Assembly: GCA_021161765.1 (NCBI GenBank)
Contig: JAGGZZ010000114.1
Location: 1-5,081, forward strand
Reading direction: 5' to 3'
Length of the DNA: 5,081 nt
Source of the DNA: Candidatus Methanophagales archaeon
GTDB lineage: Archaea; Halobacteriota; Syntropharchaeia; Alkanophagales; Methanospirareceae
Below, in pieces: positions 1 through 5,081 of the stretch. The first letter of the stretch is position 1; every line of letters begins with the position of its first letter. The position numbers and the translations under genes were made by a program. The notes under the pieces were generated by a model. The model searched no databases and was not told the origin of the DNA. It worked only from the letters and a program-made list of their open reading frames with translations.

Positions 1-2
1 CA

Positions 3-1175
3 GGAATAATAATAATTATCGGAGAGAACGTCTGCGGCGTTGACAAAGAATCGGTATTCACGAACGGTAAAGTAACGAAATCACCGGAGATGGAGCGCCG
101 AGTAAAACTGTTCAAAGAGTACTGGGACAGCACCTACGGCGATATCGCGGTGCAGACGAACGTAGAAGACCAGAGGTTTGGGGTAGATGAGTATGTAATC
201 TCAAAACTGGATGTGAATATAGTAGAGCGGAAATGGGGACAGGGCGCAAAGGCAATAGGCGGTGAAATACGTGTATCTTCGCTTGAACGCGCATTAGAGC
301 TGAAGAAGAGGGGATATATCGTGCAGCCTGACCCTGAAGACCTCGCGGTTCAGGAAGCGTTCAAAGACGGCTTGTTCAAGACATTCGAGCGGCACAGCCG
401 CGTGGGTTTCCCGGAAGAGCGCGGTTTTGTAGAGGATGTCGAATGGCTGCGTGATATCGGCGCAAGATATGTAACGATAAAAACAGGTGCTTACCGACCG
501 GTGGACGTTGCATGGACGATGAAAGTGGCATCGGAAGCAAAAGTGGATTACATAACCTTTGATGGTGCCGGTGGCGGGACCGGAATGAGTCCGGTGCCGA
601 TGATGAACGAGATGAGCACGCCTACCGTGTATTTAGAAGCACAGATATTAAAGGGTGCGCGGATACTGGAGCGAGAAGGTAAATACGTGCCCGACATGAG
701 CATGGCTGGTGGATTCGTCAACGAAACGCAGATATACAAGGCGATAGCCATGAGTAACTTCGGCAATGGGCCATTTATAAAATCAATCACGATGGCAAGG
801 GCGCCAATAACGGCAGCGATGAAGTCACTCTATTTCACGGAACTCGCAGAAAAGGGCAGATTACCACGAGATTTTGCGAATAAATACGGGAATGACCCGG
901 AAAAGTTCTTTATCGCTACTGAGGAGTTAAAAAAGGAATACGGTAGTAAAATAGGCAAAGAGATACCCTGGTCTGCGGTTGGCGTCTACACATACATGTA
1001 TGAGCGGTTAGGGATTGGTTTGAAGCAGATGCTTGCAGGCTCGCGTAAGTTCAAACTGGATTTGATAGACCGGGGCGATATTGCGTCACTGAGCAAACTT
1101 GCCGCCGAAGTCACCGGGATACCGATGCTGCACGAGCTGGAGAAGGAATTGTTTGAGGTGATATTGACGTCGTGA
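3..1175 (+). CDS. Glutamate-synthase-related FMN-binding protein, 3' part (5' end outside window)
   Basis: This is a TIM-barrel flavoprotein of the glutamate synthase central/FMN domain family (archaeal GltB2-like), expected to be cytoplasmic. The frame is open to the left edge. Family-like sequence (IGENVCGVD, then TKSPEMERRV) precedes the first ATG at 90, so that ATG is probably internal and the gene starts upstream. Counting from the ATG at 90, visible motifs are KWGQGAKAIGGEI (48-60), the loop FDGAGGGTGMSP (157-168), equivalent to DGGTGASP in glutamate synthases, MSMAGGF (203-209) and MLAGSRKFKLD (314-324). The C terminus is complete (TGA). The 361 residues from that ATG contain no cysteine, so the Cys cluster that binds Fe-S in classical GltB is missing, and no glutaminase domain is visible. 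It may therefore not be a classical glutamate synthase; an N-methylglutamate-synthase-like or other FMN oxidoreductase role is possible. The family call is firm, the substrate is not. Confidence 0.9.
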   Translation, partial: GIIIIIGENVCGVDKESVFTNGKVTKSPEMERRVKLFKEYWDSTYGDIAVQTNVEDQRFGVDEYVISKLDVNIVERKWGQGAKAIGGEIRVSSLERALELKKRGYIVQPDPEDLAVQEAFKDGLFKTFERHSRVGFPEERGFVEDVEWLRDIGARYVTIKTGAYRPVDVAWTMKVASEAKVDYITFDGAGGGTGMSPVPMMNEMSTPTVYLEAQILKGARILEREGKYVPDMSMAGGFVNETQIYKAIAMSNFGNGPFIKSITMARAPITAAMKSLYFTELAEKGRLPRDFANKYGNDPEKFFIATEELKKEYGSKIGKEIPWSAVGVYTYMYERLGIGLKQMLAGSRKFKLDLIDRGDIASLSKLAAEVTGIPMLHELEKELFEVILTS

Positions 1176-1177
1176 AA

Positions 1178-1190
1178 GTTTTTTATTTCT
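1178..1190 (+). terminator. T-run after the glutamate-synthase-like gene
   Basis: Six consecutive T (1179-1184) followed by ATTTCT start three bases after the TGA. Archaeal RNA polymerase commonly terminates at such U-rich tracts without a hairpin. It lies in the 19-bp gap between two convergent genes, where termination is expected. This is inferred from base composition only. Confidence 0.45.
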
Positions 1191-1194
1191 AAAC

Positions 1195-1413
1195 TCAACG
1201 ATTTAAATCATGCAAGACCTTCACCCGCAGCTTTGAGAAATCCTCTTTTATCTCCACCTGAAAGCCCATCCCGGCGGCGAAGATTTCCTCAAGTTCGGTT
1301 TTAACGAATTTCTTTGGCACGTCAGAACCCAAAACGAGCGTGAAGTCGCTTTTGGATGTTTTACGTAATTTAGAGAAGTTGCATGCTTCGAGTCGTTTCA
1401 GAATATATTCCAC
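1195..1413 (-). CDS. Small conserved-looking hypothetical protein (72 aa)
   Basis: I do not recognise this family. The frame encodes a 72-residue soluble, charged protein with no signal peptide or membrane segment. Its pattern suggests a small alpha/beta fold: an N-terminal helix, a strand (DFTLVLGS, 23-30), an amphipathic helix (KKFVKTELEEIFAAG, 34-48) and a strand (FQVEIKE, 51-57). The pentapeptide FSKLR occurs twice (13-17 and 59-63). Translation must start at the GTG at 1413, because an in-frame stop lies six codons upstream with no other usual start codon between. No Shine-Dalgarno sequence precedes it, so a leaderless or unusual transcript is likely. It is convergent with the glutamate-synthase-like gene. 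Composition and the strand/helix alternation look like real coding sequence rather than chance, but the short length and lack of a recognised homologue limit confidence. Confidence 0.55.
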   Translation of the reverse strand: MEYILKRLEACNFSKLRKTSKSDFTLVLGSDVPKKFVKTELEEIFAAGMGFQVEIKEDFSKLRVKVLHDLNR

Positions 1414-1438
1414 ACGGTAGAATTTAGTTTAACCGTGT
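1412..1438. promoter_or_regulatory. Inverted repeat over the start of the small gene
   Basis: ACACGGT (1412-1418) and ACCGTGT (1432-1438) form perfect 7-bp arms around a 13-nt AT-rich spacer. The proximal arm overlaps the GTG start of the 72-aa gene. It could be an operator for a dimeric regulator or an RNA hairpin hiding the start codon. The arms are visible in the sequence; the function is inferred. Confidence 0.35.
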
Positions 1439-1456
1439 TTGTTGATTCTTATCATT

Positions 1457-1497
1457 AAGCCCTTTCCGGGCTTGCGGGGACGTGGGCAGAGCCCACG
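1457..1497. repeat. Two tandem GC-rich hairpins (REP-like)
   Basis: The first hairpin is AAGCCC-TTTCC-GGGCTT (1457-1473), a 6-bp stem with a 5-nt loop. The second, seven bases on, is CGTGGGC-AGA-GCCCACG (1481-1497), a perfect 7-bp stem with a 3-nt loop. They lie in the gene-free stretch upstream of the 72-aa gene and stand out from the AT-rich surroundings. Dispersed palindromic elements or structured RNA could look like this. No T-run follows directly on either strand, so a terminator is less likely. Confidence 0.55.
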
Positions 1498-1498
1498 A

Positions 1499-1520
1499 GT
1501 GTTAATCTGCGTTAATCTGT
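1499..1520. repeat. Tandem GTTAATCTG repeat
   Basis: GTTAATCTGC (1501-1510) and GTTAATCTGT (1511-1520) are adjacent copies differing only in the last base. A looser copy, TGTGAATCTTTGTG, follows at about 1554-1567. Read on the minus strand it is the ACAGATTAACGCAGATTAAC type of sequence that I recall from intergenic regions of many uncultured prokaryotes. The tandem copies are seen directly; membership of a dispersed family is recollection that needs a search. Confidence 0.6.
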
Positions 1521-1615
1521 GTCTATAATTTATTTTCTCTTGTTCATATTTTTTGTGAATCTTTGTGCAGAGTTCTCAAATAGTCTAATAAGGGGTGTTT
1601 AAGTAACTTTAGAGC

Positions 1616-1621
1616 AGGAGG
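1616..1621 (+). promoter_or_regulatory. Ribosome binding site of the broken nifH
   Basis: A consensus AGGAGG lies six bases before the ATG at 1628. It is the strongest Shine-Dalgarno sequence next to a start codon in the window, and it identifies 1628 as the original start of the nifH relic. Its survival while the gene is broken suggests that the decay is recent or that the upstream segment arrived with the fragment. Confidence 0.65.
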
Positions 1622-1627
1622 AATAAA

Positions 1628-1711
1628 ATGAGATAAATAGCAATCTACGGAAAAGGAGGCATTGGCAAGTCCACGACAACGCAGAACCTGACTGCGGCGC
1701 TTTCCGCGGTG
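1628..1711 (+). pseudogene. nifH: nifH-like gene remnant (N-terminal P-loop only)
   Basis: After the ATG, the frame reads M-R-stop-IAIYGKGGIGKSTTTQN and then LTAALS, which closely matches the start of archaeal NifH (nitrogenase reductase, a MinD/ParA-type P-loop ATPase). The Walker A motif GKGGIGKST is intact. Codon 3, normally CAA (Gln), is TAA, so one transition would create the stop. Homology fades after about 27 codons (near 1708), where NifH should continue into the V-G-C-D-P-K-A-D-S-T region. The frame then runs through unrelated residues to a TAG at 1745. A full NifH has about 270-290 residues, so some 90% of the gene is gone. The [4Fe-4S] ligand cysteines and the rest of the ATPase are absent, and no other nif genes are present. 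The distant NifH-like family (CfbC-type) usually differs at these first residues, so true NifH is preferred. Confidence 0.8.
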
Positions 1712-1834
1712 TCGTGGGTGGACCCATCGGAAACTGTATTCAGGTAGTCCACTCCCCTGCTGGTTGTGCATGGTATCAATGGGGAACACGTCGTAATCTG
1801 TCAGCCATTTACGCCTGTCCGCATCAATTGTAAA
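1712..1834 (-). pseudogene. Possible opposite-strand coding remnant, unidentified
   Basis: Reading leftward from just inside a TAA (1835-1837), the minus strand is open and gives a protein-like string including RRKWLTDYDVFPIDTMHN and GSGLPEYSFRWVHP. It then runs straight into the antisense of the nifH remnant. The first part looks more like real protein than random translation, and the change coincides with the point where NifH homology ends. This suggests a join between two gene fragments. I cannot name a family, and the plus strand is also open here for about 32 codons, so chance is possible. The only upstream start is a GTG at 1789, with no ribosome binding site that I can see. Confidence 0.25.
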
Positions 1835-1862
1835 TTAGCTGTTTAATCTTTTCCGCCAACGC

Positions 1863-1883
1863 TTTTCTTTTTCTAAAAGAAAA
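1863..1883 (-). terminator. AT-rich hairpin/T-rich tract after minus-strand trkH
   Basis: TTTTCTTTT (1863-1871) and AAAAGAAAA (1875-1883) are perfect 9-bp arms around TCT, 15 bp beyond the stop of the minus-strand TrkH. On the transcribed strand this gives a U-rich tract (UUUUCUUUU) that could end transcription. A similar palindrome occurs before the plus-strand trkH. Confidence 0.45.
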
Positions 1884-1898
1884 TATGTGGGTTGATTG

Positions 1899-3353
1899 TT
1901 AAATTGGCTCAAATCCTTTAACAAGAACCCGAAAAAGCATCAAAACCGGGATTATCTCCAAACGACCTATCCACATGTTTAATATCAGCATTACTTTCCC
2001 AATGCATGACATCCCCGCATTTGTTATCCCTGTGGACAATCCCACATTCCCCTGTGCAGAAGCGACCTCAAACATGGCATCACCCAACTGAAATTGAGGA
2101 CCTACCACGGAGGATAACACACATATTCCTGTAAACAAGAACAGAAGCCAGAGGATAATAATCAAACTCGCTTCTGAGACTATTTTAACTATTTCTTCCC
2201 TTTCCAGTAGTCTATCTCCGAGTCTGACCGATATTATTGCTCTTGGTGGCAAAAAATTTCTCCGTAATGACCATCTTATCCACTTATATGCTATTACCGC
2301 TCTTATCAATTTCACTCCTCCTGCCGTAGACCCCGCACCACCCCCTATTATCATGCTCATACATACGATAATCAGCCCGGTCCCCGACCACCCATGCACA
2401 CCCGTTGTCTGGAACCCCGTGCATGTCAGTCCAGATATAAGTTGAAAAGACGAAAAACGGAGACAGCCTAAAACATCCCCGTATAATGAGTAATTGGCAG
2501 CGAACAGGGAAACGAGCAGGATGAACAAGATAACGACAAAAGCTCGGCATTGCACATCTTTAAAAAGCGCCTTGAAATTACCTTTTAGCACCCTGTAATG
2601 TACTAAAAATGGTATCGCACCTAAAATCATCATCGGAATAATTGCCAATTCGATAAGAAAGTTGTTGTAGGAAGCCATACTGTTATCGGTTATAGTGAAT
2701 CCTCCGGTCCCTATTGCGGTCATCGCATGGTTTATCGCTTCCCATGGTTTCATCCCGGCGAGGAAGAATAAAAGTATGCCAAAGGAGGTTAAAAGGAGGT
2801 AAATCCACCATGTCATCCTCACCGTGGATATAATGCTTGGTTTTATTCGCTCCTCTCGTGCTTCCGCTTTATACAATGCGAATGCCCCTGTCCCGGGACG
2901 TGCCAGGATGGAAAGCATCAAAACGATCACACCTACGCCGCCCACCCACTGCATTAGACTTCTCCAGAACTGCATGGTGTGTGTAAGCGAGGAAGGATGT
3001 GCAATCATCGTCAGACCCGTTCCTGTCCAGCCGGACATCGCTTCAAAGAATGAATCCAACGGACTCATACCTTCTATCATAATGAAAAGGAGTGAACTGA
3101 GAGCGGGAACGACCAGCCACGCCAACGCCGCACATACCATCGCATGCTTAAACTCTGGCTCTTTTGCAGCTTTAAAAGAAAATCTAAGCGATAATCCGAG
3201 GGCTAAGGCTACAATGGCAGTGAATACTAACGGTTTTATCACGTAACGCTCTCCAAAGACATAAGTGACCACGAGCAATAAAAACATGAGCACTCCAAGT
3301 ATAACCAAAATACTGCCAAGGTCTTTTAGCACCGTTTTCAGGTTTGAAAACAC
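1899..3353 (-). CDS. trkH: TrkH/KtrB-family potassium uptake channel subunit (484 aa)
   Basis: This is a membrane pore subunit for K+ uptake (superfamily of K+ transporters), normally a homodimer gated by a cytoplasmic TrkA/KtrA ring. Length is typical of full TrkH. Two N-terminal helices (about 12-32, 38-58) precede four M1-P-M2 repeats. Filter loops are WTGTGLT (109-115), IGTGGFT (214-220), LTCTGFQ (309-315) and QGNVGLS (434-440), keeping the key glycines. The intramembrane gating loop GGGAGSTAGG (337-346) and the conserved last-helix arginine in IGRLE (R464) are present. The first filter is TGTG where TTTG is usual, which may alter selectivity. The GTG at 3353 is the only usual start: a TTG lies between it and the upstream TGA, and an out-of-frame ATG lies at 3361. 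The ribosome binding site is weak (purine-rich GAGGGGG). It is divergent from a second TrkH; no TrkA is visible. Confidence 0.95.
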   Translation of the reverse strand: MFSNLKTVLKDLGSILVILGVLMFLLLVVTYVFGERYVIKPLVFTAIVALALGLSLRFSFKAAKEPEFKHAMVCAALAWLVVPALSSLLFIMIEGMSPLDSFFEAMSGWTGTGLTMIAHPSSLTHTMQFWRSLMQWVGGVGVIVLMLSILARPGTGAFALYKAEAREERIKPSIISTVRMTWWIYLLLTSFGILLFFLAGMKPWEAINHAMTAIGTGGFTITDNSMASYNNFLIELAIIPMMILGAIPFLVHYRVLKGNFKALFKDVQCRAFVVILFILLVSLFAANYSLYGDVLGCLRFSSFQLISGLTCTGFQTTGVHGWSGTGLIIVCMSMIIGGGAGSTAGGVKLIRAVIAYKWIRWSLRRNFLPPRAIISVRLGDRLLEREEIVKIVSEASLIIILWLLFLFTGICVLSSVVGPQFQLGDAMFEVASAQGNVGLSTGITNAGMSCIGKVMLILNMWIGRLEIIPVLMLFRVLVKGFEPI

Positions 3354-3371
3354 TTTCTCATCCGCCCCCTC

Positions 3372-3460
3372 TTTCTTCTTTCAGCACAAACCTTTTCTTA
3401 CTTTACCATCCAACTCCCTCTCATAAAGAAACCCGTGTCCGTGTTTTTTCTTTTAGCACA
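3372..3460. repeat. 17-bp imperfect direct repeat in the divergent trkH spacer
   Basis: TTTCTTCTTTCAGCACA (3372-3388) and TTTTTTCTTTTAGCACA (3444-3460) match at 15 of 17 positions, with starts 72 bp apart. Each is also followed by a similar AAACC/GG-TTTTCTT stretch. Placed between two divergent start codons, the pair could bind a regulator shared by both trkH genes. Part of the match comes from the T-rich composition, but the shared AGCACA core does not. Confidence 0.4.
3419..3429 (-). promoter_or_regulatory. Weak candidate TATA element for minus-strand trkH
   Basis: Read on the minus strand, this is TTCTTTATGAG, with a TTTATG core about 70 bases before the GTG start. An archaeal TATA box there would place the transcript start roughly 40 bases before the gene. 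The match is partial and the surroundings are AT-rich, so this is only a candidate. Confidence 0.2.
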
Positions 3461-3462
3461 GG

Positions 3463-3487
3463 TTTTCTTTTTTGTAAAAAAAGAAAA
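3463..3487. promoter_or_regulatory. AT-rich perfect inverted repeat just before plus-strand trkH
   Basis: TTTTCTTTTTT (3463-3473) and AAAAAAGAAAA (3477-3487) form 11-bp perfect arms with a GTA loop, ending five bases before the ATG at 3493. No Shine-Dalgarno sequence is present. If the transcript is leadered, the hairpin would sit over the ribosome entry site; if it is leaderless, the repeat falls in the core promoter. It could also terminate read-through transcription. Confidence 0.45.
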
Positions 3488-3492
3488 AGTGT

Positions 3493-4938
3493 ATGGACAA
3501 AAAAATCATTTTCGGTAGCATCGGAAGCATCTTGAAATATATTGGTATTTTAATGATTGTTCCGTTAGCAGCGGCTTGGTACGAAGAGAGAGTATTATCC
3601 CTTTTTATTATTAAAACCTGGCTGGTCCCGCTTCTAATAACCACTTCCGCTGGGGTAATTTTAGAACGAAAGATGGGCGCAAAAGGAGTGATAAAAAGGA
3701 GAGAAGGATTTGTCATTGTTGCTTTAGGATGGCTCGCGGTTGCATTTTTCGGCTCGCTTCCTTACGTCTTCTCCACGACGTTAGGTCCACTTGATGCCTT
3801 TTTTGAGTCTATGTCCGGCTTCACAACCACGGGCTCCACCGTAATGCTGAATTTAGAGCAGGTTGACCGCAGCATACTGCTGTGGAGGAGTTTCACGCAG
3901 TGGATAGGAGGAATGGGCGTGATTTTGCTTTTTATTGCGATACTACCCACTTTTGGCATTGCCGGCAGTCAGCTATTTGACCGTGAGTTCCCGGGACCGA
4001 TGTCCGAAAGAATTAGACCGAGGGTTCAAGTGACTGCAAGAATGCTGTGGTCAATTTATTTGGTTTTGACAGGTGCAGAGATTTTAGCGCTTTTTTACGC
4101 CGCGAAAATGCCCCTGTATCACGCCTTTTGCACCGCGTTCTGCACGATGCCCACCGGCGGGTTCTCGCCACTGACGAATAGTATCGCAGGTTACGCAAAC
4201 CCAATAGCCGAGTTAATTATAGCCGTGTTCATGTTTCTCGCGGGCATGAACTTCATTTTGCACTATTCGCTGCTACGAAAACCCGGAAGGGTGATAGCAA
4301 ACAAGGAGTTTCAGGTCTACTGCTTACTTCTTTTAGCTGCTATCTCCATAATAACTGCCGATTTGTATATTCACAAGTTCGCTTCCATACAGGAAGCATT
4401 CCGTTACGGAGGATTCCAGGCTATTTCCTTCATGACCACCTCGGGATTCACAACCACCAACTTCGATGCCTGGAGTCATTTATCCAAAATCATTCTTTTC
4501 AGCCTGATGTTCATTGGAGCATGCGGTGGGTCAACCGGAGGAAGTATCAAAGTCATCAGGATATACGTTTTGCTAAAATATTTCAAACAGCGGATTCGTA
4601 AAATTCTGTATCCGCATGCGATTTTTGTGCTGAAGACAGGGAAAAAGCCCATTTCTGATGACATCATACAAGGGATTATTGCCTTTTTTATCTCGTATAT
4701 TCTGATATTTGCGGTCTGCTCGATTACAATGACTGCGGTAGGCTTTGATATGGTTAGTGCTGCTTCTTCAGTAGCGGCGACACTGGGAAACGTTGGACCC
4801 GGTTTTGGTCTTGTATCAGCCAATTATGCATCCGTTCCTATCCTGGGAAAACTCATCTTGTCTTTTTGCATGTGGGCGGGGCGGCTGGAGTTATTTACTG
4901 TTTTAGTTCTGCTGACACCTGCGTTTTGGAAAGGGTGA
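3493..4938 (+). CDS. trkH: TrkH/KtrB-family potassium uptake channel subunit (481 aa), second paralogue
   Basis: This second K+ pore subunit is full length and closer to the family consensus than its divergent neighbour. Two N-terminal helices (about 10-30, 34-55) are followed by four M1-P-M2 units. Filter loops are FTTTGST (110-116), PTGGFS (220-225), MTTSGFT (314-320) and LGNVGPG (431-437). The gating loop GACGGSTGGS is at 342-351, and the conserved arginine (AGRLE) is R464. Shared blocks with the other copy include FFE-MSG before filter 1 and RS--QW-GG-GVI after it, so the two are paralogues but clearly diverged. The ATG at 3493 is the only start after an in-frame TAA at 3475-3477. It has no Shine-Dalgarno sequence, which suggests a leaderless mRNA. 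The cytoplasmic RCK partner (TrkA) is not encoded here. A Na+-coupled or Na+-permeable mode is known for some relatives and cannot be excluded. Confidence 0.96.
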   Translation: MDKKIIFGSIGSILKYIGILMIVPLAAAWYEERVLSLFIIKTWLVPLLITTSAGVILERKMGAKGVIKRREGFVIVALGWLAVAFFGSLPYVFSTTLGPLDAFFESMSGFTTTGSTVMLNLEQVDRSILLWRSFTQWIGGMGVILLFIAILPTFGIAGSQLFDREFPGPMSERIRPRVQVTARMLWSIYLVLTGAEILALFYAAKMPLYHAFCTAFCTMPTGGFSPLTNSIAGYANPIAELIIAVFMFLAGMNFILHYSLLRKPGRVIANKEFQVYCLLLLAAISIITADLYIHKFASIQEAFRYGGFQAISFMTTSGFTTTNFDAWSHLSKIILFSLMFIGACGGSTGGSIKVIRIYVLLKYFKQRIRKILYPHAIFVLKTGKKPISDDIIQGIIAFFISYILIFAVCSITMTAVGFDMVSAASSVAATLGNVGPGFGLVSANYASVPILGKLILSFCMWAGRLELFTVLVLLTPAFWKG

Positions 4939-4971
4939 ACAGAAGTTGCATTTAACGTAATTGACGATATG

Positions 4972-4984
4972 AAAAACTTTTTTT
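4972..4984 (+). terminator. T7 tract after plus-strand trkH
   Basis: AAAAA-C-TTTTTTT lies about 35 bp after the TGA of the plus-strand TrkH. A run of seven T is a good archaeal terminator candidate, and the A-run before it can pair weakly with it. Confidence 0.5.
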
Positions 4985-5003
4985 GAGTTTATTGCTATAA
5001 TAG
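4985..5003 (+). promoter_or_regulatory. Candidate archaeal TATA element near right edge
   Basis: GAGTTTATTGCTATAATAG resembles an archaeal TATA region and follows directly on the T-run terminator. A start site about 25 bases downstream would fall near 5021-5028, at the beginning of the GC-richer segment. It is supported by sequence resemblance and position only. Confidence 0.3.
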
Positions 5004-5081
5004 GTGGATGTGCATCGGCTGGCCCGTATTGAGCATGACCCGTAAGAGGTCGAGTAATTGACTGGGCTGGACTAGCGGCTA
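5004..5081. other. GC-richer non-coding segment with short pairing arms, function unknown
   Basis: This segment reaches the right edge and holds no convincing gene. GACC-CGTAAGA-GGTC (5037-5051) can form a small hairpin, enclosed by GCCC (5022-5025) and GGGC (5064-5067). GGCTGG occurs at 5017-5022 and again at 5065-5070, and TAGC-G-GCTA closes the window. It could be the start of a structured RNA, a mobile-element end or a decayed gene. It does not resemble tRNA, 5S, SRP or RNase P RNA as I know them. Confidence 0.25.

Noticed and set aside
548..790. Minus-strand frame of 80 codons
   Set aside because: It is antisense to the conserved FMN-loop region of the glutamate-synthase-like gene.
1499..1567. 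CRISPR array
   Set aside because: The repeats are 10 bp, directly tandem and without spacers.
1544..1789. Minus-strand frame of 81 codons as an intact gene
   Set aside because: Much of it is the antisense of the nifH remnant and its leader. Only the first part (beyond 1712) might be a real fragment, which is listed separately.
2824..3246. Open frame of 140 codons on the plus strand
   Set aside because: It lies wholly antisense to the minus-strand TrkH, whose motifs are unmistakable; its translation shows no family features.
4476..4823. Open frame of 115 codons on the minus strand
   Set aside because: It is antisense to the plus-strand TrkH gating loop and fourth filter region; it is a by-product of that gene's codon pattern.
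5009..5059. Short plus-strand frame starting MCIGWPVLSM, superficially HypC-like
   Set aside because: It ends after about 17 codons at TGA, lacks the HypC motif beyond M-C, and has no ribosome binding site.
4999..5078. Minus-strand frame SQLLDLLRVMLNTGQPMH as the end of a gene entering from the right
   Set aside because: A TAG in the same frame at the window edge (5079-5081) closes it, and the remaining stretch is too short to support.

Overview
The window most likely comes from an archaeon, probably a euryarchaeote of the methanogen/ANME type. This is inferred from three things. The first gene is an archaeal-style stand-alone glutamate-synthase FMN-domain protein. A degraded gene start reads like a methanogen-type NifH. 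The genes use GTG or ATG starts with little or no Shine-Dalgarno sequence, and T-runs follow several stops. No rRNA, tRNA, CRISPR array or intact mobile element was seen.

Layout. (1) From the left edge to 1175 (+): the 3' part of a gene for a glutamate-synthase-related FMN-binding protein; its reading frame is open to the edge. (2) 1195-1413 (-): a small unrecognised gene convergent with it, with its GTG start inside an inverted repeat. (3) 1414-1898: about 485 bp with no intact gene. It holds two short GC-rich hairpins, a tandem GTTAATCTG repeat, a broken nifH start (good ribosome binding site, stop at codon 3, homology lost after about 27 codons) and a possible opposite-strand gene remnant. 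(4) 1899-3353 (-) and 3493-4938 (+): two full-length, divergently transcribed TrkH/KtrB-type potassium transporter subunits that differ in their selectivity-filter loops. They are separated by a 139-bp pyrimidine-rich spacer with a direct repeat and an inverted repeat. (5) 4939-5081: a T-run, a TATA-like sequence and an unexplained GC-richer segment running to the right edge.

Functionally, the clear theme is potassium uptake by two TrkH paralogues sharing one intergenic control region. No TrkA/RCK regulatory subunit is encoded in the window, so it would have to lie elsewhere. The glutamate-synthase-like protein belongs to amino-nitrogen or flavin redox metabolism; any link to potassium, for example potassium glutamate as an osmolyte, is speculation. 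I see no strong evidence for a wholly new system. The most noteworthy items are the divergent TrkH pair with an atypical first filter loop, the nifH relic, and the cysteine-free glutamate-synthase-like domain.
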